Assembly: GCF_015356785.1 (NCBI RefSeq)
Contig: NZ_JAAEJV010000003.1
Coordinates: forward strand, 31,839 to 95,838
Source of the DNA: Candidatus Neptunochlamydia vexilliferae
Lineage (GTDB): Bacteria; Chlamydiota; Chlamydiia; Chlamydiales; Simkaniaceae
Direction: 5' to 3'
DNA: 64,000 nt
The translations under genes and the position numbers were made by a program. Position 1 is the first letter of the stretch; each line of letters opens with the position of its first letter. Below are positions 51,081 to 59,482 of the stretch, in pieces. The notes below the pieces were generated by a model. That model did no database searches and was not told the DNA's origin. It saw nothing but the letters and a program-made list of their open reading frames with translations.

Positions 51081-51932
51081 TTAAAGGTTTGAGATGAACT
51101 GCTTATTAACTTTTTTTAGGGGTTTATGGGAGGTGAAGTAAGAGGTAAGGGTTTTGAGGATGCTGGAGGGGAGACCGATGGTTTGGATGAGGGGGAGGTG
51201 GTCGCTTGGGTTTTGGGGATCGCCAAGCTTGAGCTCTTTGAGAGGGAGGTAGGTAGAGGCTTTTTCGCTGGTGAAGATGAAATCGAGGTTTCGTTTGGGG
51301 AGCTTTTGGGAAAAGGGGTTGTAGTTGGTGGAGGCTTGAGCGTTTGTATAGGAAAAGCCTTGGTTTTGGAAACATTCGTGGATGCCGGTATAGATGGAGG
51401 GGTCTGAGTTGGTATCGCTGCCGATGAGACAGAGGTTGTAGGAGTTTTCTGCTGTGAGGGTTTTAAGGATGAGAGAGAGCTTGGGCTCGGTCTCTTTTTG
51501 GAGGGTATGGAGGGTATCTTGGTGTTGGGGATGATCTTTCGATTGGAGTGCTTCGAGATTGTAGCCGATGATGTGCATGGAGGCGATCCTGACTACCTTG
51601 TTTGTCTGCTGGTCGAGGAGGTCAAGTGCAATGAACATGTCTCCCGATTGGAGACTTCCGGCAAGAGGGGTGAATCGTTTGGGGTTCCAGACGATAGCCT
51701 CTCCCGATTTTCTCCCGATCCAATGATACTCCTTGGGGTCGAGCCAATGGTCGAGAGCATCCCAGCTCTCTTGGAGGGCAAAGATTTCAGCTCCATAATT
51801 TTTTAGTAGAGCGATCACTTTTTTTCCCATTTCATTGCGGGTGTCTTCGGAAAATTTTTTCTTGTCCAGTTTATGAATAGCGAGGTAGTCTGAGTAGGAG
51901 GCGGTGTTATAGGTGGCTAGGGTAACGGTCAT
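51081..51932 (-). CDS. Endonuclease/exonuclease/phosphatase-family protein
   Basis: 283 residues, no signal peptide. The fold's motifs are in order: LATYNTASYSD at the N-terminus, the metal-binding glutamate in AEIFALQESWD, ALQSKDHPQHQ, the catalytic GSDTNSDPS, KRNLDFIFTS and PSDHLPLIQTIG with the final histidine. The family includes DNase I-like nucleases, inositol phosphatases and sphingomyelinases, which cannot be separated here. The gene lies between two giant host-interaction-type genes, on the same strand, 9 bases after the end of the upstream one. I infer that it belongs with them and may act on host phosphoinositides or nucleic acid. Confidence 0.82.
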   Translation of the reverse strand: MTVTLATYNTASYSDYLAIHKLDKKKFSEDTRNEMGKKVIALLKNYGAEIFALQESWDALDHWLDPKEYHWIGRKSGEAIVWNPKRFTPLAGSLQSGDMFIALDLLDQQTNKVVRIASMHIIGYNLEALQSKDHPQHQDTLHTLQKETEPKLSLILKTLTAENSYNLCLIGSDTNSDPSIYTGIHECFQNQGFSYTNAQASTNYNPFSQKLPKRNLDFIFTSEKASTYLPLKELKLGDPQNPSDHLPLIQTIGLPSSILKTLTSYFTSHKPLKKVNKQFISNL

Positions 51933-51941
51933 GGTTTTCTC

Positions 51942-54900
51942 CTATTTGTTGGATAGATGGCTGCAACTTGCAGCAGAGGTGCTTGTTTTTCCCTTGGGTT
52001 CTTGTTTGGCTGTCAGGCGGGAATAGTGGACTCCTTTGTGGTAGATAACAACTTCTTGGCCATTTTTAGCTCCGAGAATTCGTGGTTTTTTGCTCTCTTC
52101 GGAAAGAAGGAGAAGCTTTTTATTAAAGAGGTGCGCAGCTAGGGCAAGCTCGTTATCTGTGAGGTAGTAGCTTGGGGAAAGGGCAGTTGCTTTGTAGGTG
52201 TCGATCTGTTTGAGGAGAAAGTTCTCAATCCTAAGGTCTGCTTTGATCCATTTGTTTTCTCGCTCTTGGATGGTTTTTTTGAGCTTAGAGAGATGGTCTG
52301 CAGAGAGGTAATCGTCTGAAAGAAGGTCACGAATCGGCTCAAAGGCATCAAAGCAGGCTTGAGGGTTCTTTTTTAGTAAACTTACAAGCTCTTCATTGTC
52401 TAGAGATTCCCACTCTTTGAATTTTTTGGTTCCTTTTTTCGCTCCTCGTCTAATGAGTCGCATAAGGGAAGGTGAGAAGTCTTCGATGATTTCTAAGTAG
52501 AGGTCTGAGAGTTTTTTTGTTTCTTCATCTACCGCTTTTTGGATGGCTTCACGCTCTTTTTTATAGTTGGGGAAGTTTGAAAAGAAGTCTTTTAGGCAGG
52601 TGGTGACAAGCTCTTGGTGTTTTCCTTTTTTGATCGTATCGGCAAGGGCGGATAGGAAGGCTTTTTTTGCTCCTTCCTGCACTTTTTCTTTTTTTAGGGC
52701 GGCCTCTTTTGAAATATAGGTCCACCATCCTTCTGAGGAGACTTGTCCGATAAGGGCATGGATGGCGCAGGCTCCATCTCCCAAGGTGGGGTTTTGTAGG
52801 GAGTAGGATTTTCCTTCGATTTCAAAGACCTCGGGCTGGAGGTTTGCTGATAAAGGGATGTAGGTGCTTTCTAGAAGTTGTTTGGTTCCTTTGTCTTGTG
52901 CAACATAGATGGTTTCCTTGGAAAGGTCCTTAAGCTTGGGATTGAGGAGAGTTGAGGTGATTTTTTCGTAGAGCTTTTGGATGATCGTATAGTGGCTAAG
53001 TGTGGTTCCTTCTGTGGAGACATTCTTGAGGATTTCTAAACTTTTTTGGGTATATAAAATGGGAAGGACCCGGTGGCTTCCTACCTTTTTTCCTCGTTCG
53101 ATGAGTTCATCGAGGCTATTGGGTCCTTTTTGTGGGGAACTGTAGTTGGGGTGGGTGAGAAGGAGTGTGGCTATTTCGACAAGGTCCCCTTCAACGGCAT
53201 AGCGGAGGGGGGAGTCTCCCTTGACATCGGTTTTTGAGAAGTCGAGTTTTTTTTCGGCAACTAAGAGTTTAACCATGGCAAGGTCTGCATGAAGTGTTGC
53301 ATCATGAAGGGGGGTTTTGGAGGCGTCGTTAGCAGCCTGTGCATTGACATCGGCCCCATTTTCGAGGAGGAACTGGGCCATCTCTAACTGAGAGTTAAAG
53401 GAGGCCATATGGAGGGGTGTTCGATCGTAATAGCCTTTAGTATTGATATCAAATGTTTTTAGGAAGAGTTTAGCGGCCTCTTTCATTCCATATTTTGCTG
53501 CTAGGTGGAGAGGGGTATACCCTTCAGGATCTTTTCTGAGGTGCTTTTTTAGCTGGGGGCTTTGAGTGATTTTTTCTAGGAGGAAAGCTCCTGCATCATG
53601 GGCTTTAGCATCGCTCGATGTTGCGGTGTTGAAAGGGGTTTCTCTTTTTTTGTTTCTGAGCTCGAGCCCTCCCTCTTTTTGCTGCTCTTCTTCGATTTCA
53701 AAGAGGGCCCGGAGGTTTTCAACGCGGTTTCCTCTTGCGGCAAAATGGAGGGGAGAGTCTCCATCGCTATTTGTCATATGGACTGAAAACCCAATTTTCG
53801 CGAGGAAATGGAGGCTTTCTGCTCGTCCTTTTTCTGCGATCAAGTGGAAGAGTGTGGACCCCTTTTTATCGGTGTTTCGTTGCAGGTTAACCCCAAACTC
53901 AGTGAGGGCGGTTGCTAAGGGAATATCTCCCAATTTAAGGGCTTCTAGCATCAGGTTGGTGAGATCTTTTTGGGTAAGGCTATATTTTCCACGCCCTATT
54001 TTGTAGAAAAGAGAGCGCCCCTCTTTTTTAGCAAATTCGATGGTTTTGATGATTGACGGGCCATTAAATTTTTTGTTTTTTCCAAGAACAACCTTGAGGT
54101 GAGGGTTGCGGCTCATCAGCGTCACCACTCCATTGGGTGTGATCTCTGAAGCTTCTTCAATGATAACCTCTTGAGGTTTGAGGTCTTCAATCAGCTCTAA
54201 AAGGTCGTGGTCGGCAAATCGGGTTTTCACAAGTGGAAGGGATTGGTTTTGAGGGAGTTTTTGCCAAGACTCTTTAACAATCTTGAGCTGCTTTTTACCG
54301 TCAACTGCAGCAAGGGCTTTTTTTAGGAAAAGGGGGGTGAGCTCTTCGATGCTTACAGCTAGGTGCTTTTCTTGTTCTTCATACTGACCGGGAAGGGATT
54401 GGGCCTGTTTCTTAATGGTTTCTATCGGCTTTTCAAGGAGCTCTTCAATAGGGAGCGTCTTCCACTGGAAAAAGAGTCTTTGTGCCTCAAGAATGTTTCC
54501 TTTTGTTTTATTCAGAGCGACTTGGTAGGTTTCATGGATAAGAGGAAAGGTAAGTTTGAAAAGGTCGTTATGGGTTTGTTTGGGATTCTTAATTAGCGAC
54601 TGTTGGAGGAGCTTCATGGTATGGTACAACGAGAAGAGGTTTTTATCAGATAAGCGCAGAGGGAGATCAAGATCTTTTATTTCTCCCATGCTCAGAGCTC
54701 CTGAGGTGTGAAGATCTTTGACGAACCGGGTATTGTATTTTCTAAGCTTTTGAAGCCAATTGAAAAATTGGGCTTCGATATCGATATGGATGAAGTTTTC
54801 GACAAATTTTTCATCGATTATATCTTCCATCATTGGGAGAAGAAAGAGAACCGTTCTTAAGCGGACAACATGGGTTCCTTTGAGGGATCTGAGAGTCGGT

Positions 54901-56006
54901 TTATTCATGACTCTATCGTTATCGACTCCAATAATAGAGGCTTTTTTCCCATTTTTCCCTTTCTGCAAGATGTAGTTATCTGCCCTTGCATCATCGGGGC
55001 GAAGTGTAAGAGCAAGGATGACCATTGTTGAAAAGTTGTAGGGATCAATATTGTTTCGGACCTCTTCTTTATCAGCTTTTTGCAAAAATGTATGAAAGCT
55101 TTGCCCCTTGATTCCTATAGAGGCTTGAATAAGCTCTTGGATATGATGTTCTTTAAAAGGATGGGATTTAAACTCCGCATGACTTTCGATAAATTCCTTT
55201 TGTGTGGTCTCAGAGCTGGTGTTTCTTGAGAGAAGATTAATAAAGAGATTTCCTTTGACCTTAGCCGGCGATTGGGGCTCTCTAATAAAGACATTTTGTA
55301 CTTTAAAGAGTGAGGTTGGAGGTGCCCCAAAACCAAAAAACAGGTAGTTGAACTCTGTGACAGCATATTCTTTACCAGGGGTTAGTGGATTAATAACGGC
55401 CCTTTTGTAAAATACATTATTTTCTTGATCGTGGTAGACAGCGCTTGATCCGTGTTTGTTGGAACGGGTATCTCCGAAGTATGGGCCTCTAGAGATCAAA
55501 GCTCTTCCCCGCTCTTGTGTGAGATTTTTGCAGGTTACAAAGCCATTAACCTTTGCAATGAGTCTAGCAGGTCCTTGGAAAAGGGCTGTTCTTGCCTTTC
55601 CCTTGGATTGACAGGCTGCTTCGATATAGGTTTTATAGCAGAGAGAAATTTTTTTTAGGGAGTCAGTCATGCTCTCATATTTTTTAGCTTTCAGCAGCTC
55701 ATCAATTGTTTGAACCTTCTCTTGTAAGGTGGCGAAGAGTGGGTGTTTTTGAGTTAAAGAGTCTTTTTCATACTGGTACCACTGCTTTTCCTTGTGGGGA
55801 TAGAGATATTTTTCCGGAAAATCTAGGGTTTTTAAAAAGTCGGGGAGTTGTCGCTTTTTTCTCAAAGTGCTGAGAGCTTTAAAGATTTGAAACTCCTTTT
55901 TGACAAAAACAGAGCTTTTATCCTTGATCTCATTATCGCAGATGCGTTGCTCTAGCTGAAAGGTTTTTTTTAAAAAAATATTTTGATTGTCGATTAGGTT
56001 TGCCAT
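51942..56006 (-). CDS. Giant protein: kinase-like module, ankyrin repeats and OTU-type cysteine protease
   Basis: About 1354 residues from ATG 56006 (GAGGT upstream; a longer frame from 56033 is possible). Residues about 180-470 form the kinase-like module: SSAVYHDQENNVFYKRA, EYAVTEFNYLFFGFGAPP, RPDDARADNYIL (D339, N344) and GVDNDRVM. Ankyrin repeats run from about 720 to 975 (SPLHFAARG, YTPLHLAAKYG, TPLHMASFN, TPLHDATLH, SPLRYAVEG). The C-terminus has LGDGACAIHALIG (Cys about 1080) and EVVIYHKGVHYSRL (His about 1327), the Cys and His motifs of OTU deubiquitinases. No signal peptide. A type III effector that removes ubiquitin and may phosphorylate host targets is inferred. It is the first gene of the island. 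Confidence 0.85.
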   Translation of the reverse strand: MANLIDNQNIFLKKTFQLEQRICDNEIKDKSSVFVKKEFQIFKALSTLRKKRQLPDFLKTLDFPEKYLYPHKEKQWYQYEKDSLTQKHPLFATLQEKVQTIDELLKAKKYESMTDSLKKISLCYKTYIEAACQSKGKARTALFQGPARLIAKVNGFVTCKNLTQERGRALISRGPYFGDTRSNKHGSSAVYHDQENNVFYKRAVINPLTPGKEYAVTEFNYLFFGFGAPPTSLFKVQNVFIREPQSPAKVKGNLFINLLSRNTSSETTQKEFIESHAEFKSHPFKEHHIQELIQASIGIKGQSFHTFLQKADKEEVRNNIDPYNFSTMVILALTLRPDDARADNYILQKGKNGKKASIIGVDNDRVMNKPTLRSLKGTHVVRLRTVLFLLPMMEDIIDEKFVENFIHIDIEAQFFNWLQKLRKYNTRFVKDLHTSGALSMGEIKDLDLPLRLSDKNLFSLYHTMKLLQQSLIKNPKQTHNDLFKLTFPLIHETYQVALNKTKGNILEAQRLFFQWKTLPIEELLEKPIETIKKQAQSLPGQYEEQEKHLAVSIEELTPLFLKKALAAVDGKKQLKIVKESWQKLPQNQSLPLVKTRFADHDLLELIEDLKPQEVIIEEASEITPNGVVTLMSRNPHLKVVLGKNKKFNGPSIIKTIEFAKKEGRSLFYKIGRGKYSLTQKDLTNLMLEALKLGDIPLATALTEFGVNLQRNTDKKGSTLFHLIAEKGRAESLHFLAKIGFSVHMTNSDGDSPLHFAARGNRVENLRALFEIEEEQQKEGGLELRNKKRETPFNTATSSDAKAHDAGAFLLEKITQSPQLKKHLRKDPEGYTPLHLAAKYGMKEAAKLFLKTFDINTKGYYDRTPLHMASFNSQLEMAQFLLENGADVNAQAANDASKTPLHDATLHADLAMVKLLVAEKKLDFSKTDVKGDSPLRYAVEGDLVEIATLLLTHPNYSSPQKGPNSLDELIERGKKVGSHRVLPILYTQKSLEILKNVSTEGTTLSHYTIIQKLYEKITSTLLNPKLKDLSKETIYVAQDKGTKQLLESTYIPLSANLQPEVFEIEGKSYSLQNPTLGDGACAIHALIGQVSSEGWWTYISKEAALKKEKVQEGAKKAFLSALADTIKKGKHQELVTTCLKDFFSNFPNYKKEREAIQKAVDEETKKLSDLYLEIIEDFSPSLMRLIRRGAKKGTKKFKEWESLDNEELVSLLKKNPQACFDAFEPIRDLLSDDYLSADHLSKLKKTIQERENKWIKADLRIENFLLKQIDTYKATALSPSYYLTDNELALAAHLFNKKLLLLSEESKKPRILGAKNGQEVVIYHKGVHYSRLTAKQEPKGKTSTSAASCSHLSNK

Positions 56007-56077
56007 TTCTTTACCTCTACTTAATAAAAACATAATTGATTATTTAATTTTTATTTATTTTGAGTCAACAAAAAAGT

Positions 56078-57067
56078 TTAGGGAACAAAAGAGTAAGGAG
56101 ACTCGACGGCGATATCGGGGTTTTCCGAAGAGACAACCCAAAGATGGGTATGTCCTGGGGTAAGAAGAGAGCGCAATTTTTCCTCATCGATCTGTATAGA
56201 AACAGCTTCTCCATCGACCTTTTTCTCAAAAGGAATGAGGTGGGTCACACGGGGGGTAGCGCTCATATCAATCGCAAGAAGATCGAGCTTGGTATAGTAG
56301 GTAGGACTATGGAGGCTTAGAACAACTTTTCCATCTACTTTTTGGGCAGAGCGGGTAAAAAAAGGTTTCCGCCTGGGAATGTCGGTAAAAGGGGAGTAGA
56401 GGCCACTTCCCGAGTCAAGAGCCCGCATCTTAAACTTTAGCGCTCCATCACGGATCTGCATCCAGTAGGGGAAAGGAAAGGTGGGGTGACTCTTATCAAA
56501 ATAAAGAACGATCGGCTTATCGGAAAGATCGCTCTCGTCATGGGGCCACCGGGTAGTATAAACATCATACTCGGGGTCTTTGATCTTTTTGCCTTCGATT
56601 GTTTGGGGTGGGCCCCAAGGGCGATGTCCTACTTTTCCAGGGGTGGCCGTTGCTCCCTTTTGGAAACGTTCCTCTTCAGAAAGTGCCTGGAGTTTTAAAG
56701 AGAACAGGGGAATCAAAAAAGCGTTCATCTCTTCAGTACGCACCCACGCTTTTCGTGTCACTGAATAACATTCGGTCACCGCTCCTTTTTCTAGGTCCAT
56801 TTCATAGAGGATCCAAGAGGTGTTGCCGGGGGACCCTTTTTCGACCCATCTTTTCCAATCGATCTTTTTTGCCTTGTGGAGGGGAATGCTAATCTCTTCA
56901 AAAATGAGCTTATGGTCCCGAACTGTATGGAGGTGCAAGAGAGAGACGAGCTGATTTTGCTCGGTCACGATATAACTTCCCACTTCGGCCACTTCGAATT
57001 TATCCTTCAAAGTGAGCCCAAATAAGGAGTGCGCTAAAAAAATAAAGAGGAAAAAAAATGTCTTCAT
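56078..57067 (-). CDS. Secreted protein of unknown function
   Basis: 329 residues with a clear signal peptide (MKTFFFLFIFLAHSLFGLT). No domain is recognised. The mature part is rich in beta-type patterns, Trp, Tyr and Pro (GHRPWGPPQTIEGK, YTTRWPHDESDL, FPFPYWMQIRDG) and looks like a periplasmic or outer-membrane-associated globular protein. It lies upstream of the giant ankyrin/OTU gene with a 71-base gap and could be co-transcribed with it. Nothing in it suggests enzyme activity. Confidence 0.7.
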   Translation of the reverse strand: MKTFFFLFIFLAHSLFGLTLKDKFEVAEVGSYIVTEQNQLVSLLHLHTVRDHKLIFEEISIPLHKAKKIDWKRWVEKGSPGNTSWILYEMDLEKGAVTECYSVTRKAWVRTEEMNAFLIPLFSLKLQALSEEERFQKGATATPGKVGHRPWGPPQTIEGKKIKDPEYDVYTTRWPHDESDLSDKPIVLYFDKSHPTFPFPYWMQIRDGALKFKMRALDSGSGLYSPFTDIPRRKPFFTRSAQKVDGKVVLSLHSPTYYTKLDLLAIDMSATPRVTHLIPFEKKVDGEAVSIQIDEEKLRSLLTPGHTHLWVVSSENPDIAVESPYSFVP

Positions 57068-57141
57068 AGCCGAAATTTTACCACAAAGAGGTTTTCTTCA
57101 AAAGGGAGATCAGGTAAATATATGAGTATAAAACCGGAGCA

Positions 57142-57498
57142 ATGATAATGAAATTTTGGATTTTACTAGCATGCCTTTGCTTTTCCCTTCAAGGGATGGC
57201 TCTTGTCAAGGAGCAGCCCCCCTCGAACTGGAAGCAAGAGGTCACAACGATCGATGAAGCAGTCGCAAAACTCACCGACCTAAGGAACAAAGAGCTCGCC
57301 AACGCCGCCTGGGCTCAAAATCAGGGGGATCGCCTCCAGTTCCAACCCCATAACCTCAATGATGCTAGACGCTATTGGAACGAGGCCGATACGAGCCGAG
57401 AAATCGCCGCCCGCTACCAAGAAGAAATCGATAAATTGGAAGCGCGCAAAGTAACCATCCTAAAGCAGCAAGGCATCGATTATAACCCCCAACCATGA
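57142..57498 (+). CDS. Small secreted or periplasmic coiled-coil protein
   Basis: 118 residues. The signal peptide is KFWILLACLCFSLQGMA. The mature part is helical and charged (DEAVAKLTDLRNKELANAAW, REIAARYQEEIDKLEARK). Two starts are close: ATG 57142 and ATG 57148, the latter better spaced after GGAG (57136-57139). The stop overlaps the pncB start (ATGA), so translation is coupled to NAD salvage, though a link in function is unclear. Confidence 0.65.
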   Translation: MIMKFWILLACLCFSLQGMALVKEQPPSNWKQEVTTIDEAVAKLTDLRNKELANAAWAQNQGDRLQFQPHNLNDARRYWNEADTSREIAARYQEEIDKLEARKVTILKQQGIDYNPQP

Positions 57499-58940
57499 TT
57501 TATAAATCTTCCCTTGCCCTTTTAACCGACCTCTACGAACTGACAATGGCTTATGGGTATTGGAAGCTGGGGATGATGGATCGAGAAGCGGTCTTTACTC
57601 TCTTTTTTCGTAAACGTCCCTTTGGAGGCAATTATGCTCTAGCAGCTGGCCTTGAAACAGCAATCGAATTTATCAAAAACTTTCGGTTTGAAAAGTCAGA
57701 CCTTGACTATCTAGAAAGCTTAACATCTCCGAATGGAGAGCCCCTTTTTGAAAAAGGATTTCTCGACTATCTCAGCACCTTCACCTTTAACTGCGACATC
57801 TTTGCGATGCCCGAAGGGACCCCCGTTTTCCCCTATGAGCCACTCATCCTTGTCCGCGGACCCATTTTGCAGGCGCAGCTTCTCGAAAGCGCCCTTCTTA
57901 ACATCGTCAACTTCCAGACTCTCATCGCCACCAAAGCAGCCCGGATCTGCGCTTCAGCAGAAGAGGATGAGGTGATCGAGTTTGGCCTCCGCCGCGCCCA
58001 AGGAATTGATGGAGCTTTCTCAGGAACGCGGGCCACCTTTGTCGGAGGGTGTCAGTCGACATCCAACGTTATTGCCGGGAAATATTTTGGGATTCCGGTG
58101 AAGGGGACCCACGCCCATAGTTGGATCATGGCCTTTGATAGAGAGGAAGAGGCCTTTGATGCCTATACCGATGTCCTCCCCGATAACTGCATCTATCTTG
58201 TCGATACCTATGACACCGTGGAAGGGGTCAAAAAAGCGATTAAAGTGGCCCAAAAAAAGAAGACCAAGATGCTGGGTGTTCGCCTGGATTCAGGCGATTT
58301 GGCGCAGTTGAGCATCAAGATCCGCAAACTCCTCGATGATGCGGGCTTTGAAGATGCCAAAATTATGGCGAGCAACGAGCTCGATGAGCTCATCATCCGC
58401 GATCTCAAACAGCAAGGGGCAAAGATCAATGTTTGGGGAGTGGGGACCAACCTGATCACTGCCACAGATCAGCCCGCTCTCGATGGCGTGTATAAACTTG
58501 CCGCTATCCAAAATGAGAAAGGGGAGTGGGTCTACAAGCTCAAAATTTCAGAGCAGCTTGTCAAGACAACCAATCCGGGGATTTTGCAGGTCCGCCGCTT
58601 TTATGATCGAGAGAAAAAAGCCCTTTGTGATATGCTCTACGACATGGAAATGGGCTGCGAAAAAAACTTAGAGCTGATCGATCCCCTTGATCCCACAAGA
58701 CGGAAGCAAATCGATAGTGGGGAAGGGCGCGATCTTCTCATCCCTATTTTTAAGCGGGGGAAACAGGTCTACACCTCCCCCTCTTTACAAGAGATCCAAG
58801 CCAACACCAAAAAAGAGCTCGAGACCCTTGACCCTCACTACCGCCGGTTCCTCAACCCCCACATCTACTTTGTCGGCCTTGAAAAGGGGGTTTACGATCT
58901 TAAAATGCGCCTTATAGACGACATCAAAGGGCATCCATGA
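57495..58940 (+). CDS. pncB: Nicotinate phosphoribosyltransferase
   Basis: Converts nicotinate and PRPP to nicotinate mononucleotide for NAD. 481 residues. LTDLYELTMAYGYWKLG is the family's N-terminus; EFGLRRAQGIDGAFSGTRA, GTHAHSWIMAF (catalytic His region) and GVRLDSGDLAQLS, then NVWGVGTNLIT, form the PRPP and active-site motifs. It is joined by ATGA overlaps to the coiled-coil gene and to pncA, so the unit turns nicotinamide to nicotinate to NaMN. Confidence 0.94.
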   Translation: MIYKSSLALLTDLYELTMAYGYWKLGMMDREAVFTLFFRKRPFGGNYALAAGLETAIEFIKNFRFEKSDLDYLESLTSPNGEPLFEKGFLDYLSTFTFNCDIFAMPEGTPVFPYEPLILVRGPILQAQLLESALLNIVNFQTLIATKAARICASAEEDEVIEFGLRRAQGIDGAFSGTRATFVGGCQSTSNVIAGKYFGIPVKGTHAHSWIMAFDREEEAFDAYTDVLPDNCIYLVDTYDTVEGVKKAIKVAQKKKTKMLGVRLDSGDLAQLSIKIRKLLDDAGFEDAKIMASNELDELIIRDLKQQGAKINVWGVGTNLITATDQPALDGVYKLAAIQNEKGEWVYKLKISEQLVKTTNPGILQVRRFYDREKKALCDMLYDMEMGCEKNLELIDPLDPTRRKQIDSGEGRDLLIPIFKRGKQVYTSPSLQEIQANTKKELETLDPHYRRFLNPHIYFVGLEKGVYDLKMRLIDDIKGHP

Positions 58941-59482
58941 CACGGGTCCTTATCATTGTTGACCTTCAATATGACTTTATGCCGGGGGGAGCCCTTGCCG
59001 TTCCCGAAGGAGATCGGGTGGTTCCCATTATTAACCGCTTAGTGGGGAAGTTTGACTATACCATTGCTTCCCAAGACTGGCACCCAGAAGGGCATATCAG
59101 TTTTGGGCAGTGGCCCGTCCACTGCGTGGCAAAAACTCATGGAGCCGCTCTTGTCAAAGAGCTCAAGCGAGATCACATCGACCGTTACTTCCATAAGGGA
59201 ACTGATCTCAAAGTCGATAGCTACAGCGTCTTTTTTGATAATGATAAAAAAACAAAAAGTGGCCTCGACGATTTTCTCCAAGAAAAAGGGGTGACCGAGC
59301 TCTATATCGTGGGCCTTGCCACCGACTACTGCGTCAAGTTTACCGTTCTCGATGCCCTTGAGCTGGGCTACGAGGTGACAGTACTTAAAGATGGCTGCCG
59401 CGCCGTCCATGATGAAAAGGGGGCTTTAGAAGAAATGGAAAAAGCTGGCGCTAAAATCATCACCTCAAAAGAGGTCTCTTGA
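58937..59482 (+). CDS. pncA: Nicotinamidase
   Basis: Hydrolyses nicotinamide to nicotinate. 181 residues. Catalytic aspartate in IIVDLQYDFMPGGALAV, metal site SQDWHPEGHISF, and the nucleophilic cysteine in GLATDYCVKFT are all present. It overlaps pncB by 4 bases and the transporter gene by 1 base. The pair would let the bacterium salvage host nicotinamide. Confidence 0.94.
   Translation: MTRVLIIVDLQYDFMPGGALAVPEGDRVVPIINRLVGKFDYTIASQDWHPEGHISFGQWPVHCVAKTHGAALVKELKRDHIDRYFHKGTDLKVDSYSVFFDNDKKTKSGLDDFLQEKGVTELYIVGLATDYCVKFTVLDALELGYEVTVLKDGCRAVHDEKGALEEMEKAGAKIITSKEVS

Noticed and set aside
53566..54006. Plus-strand ORF opposite the ankyrin repeats
   Set aside because: Low-complexity shadow of the ankyrin codons.
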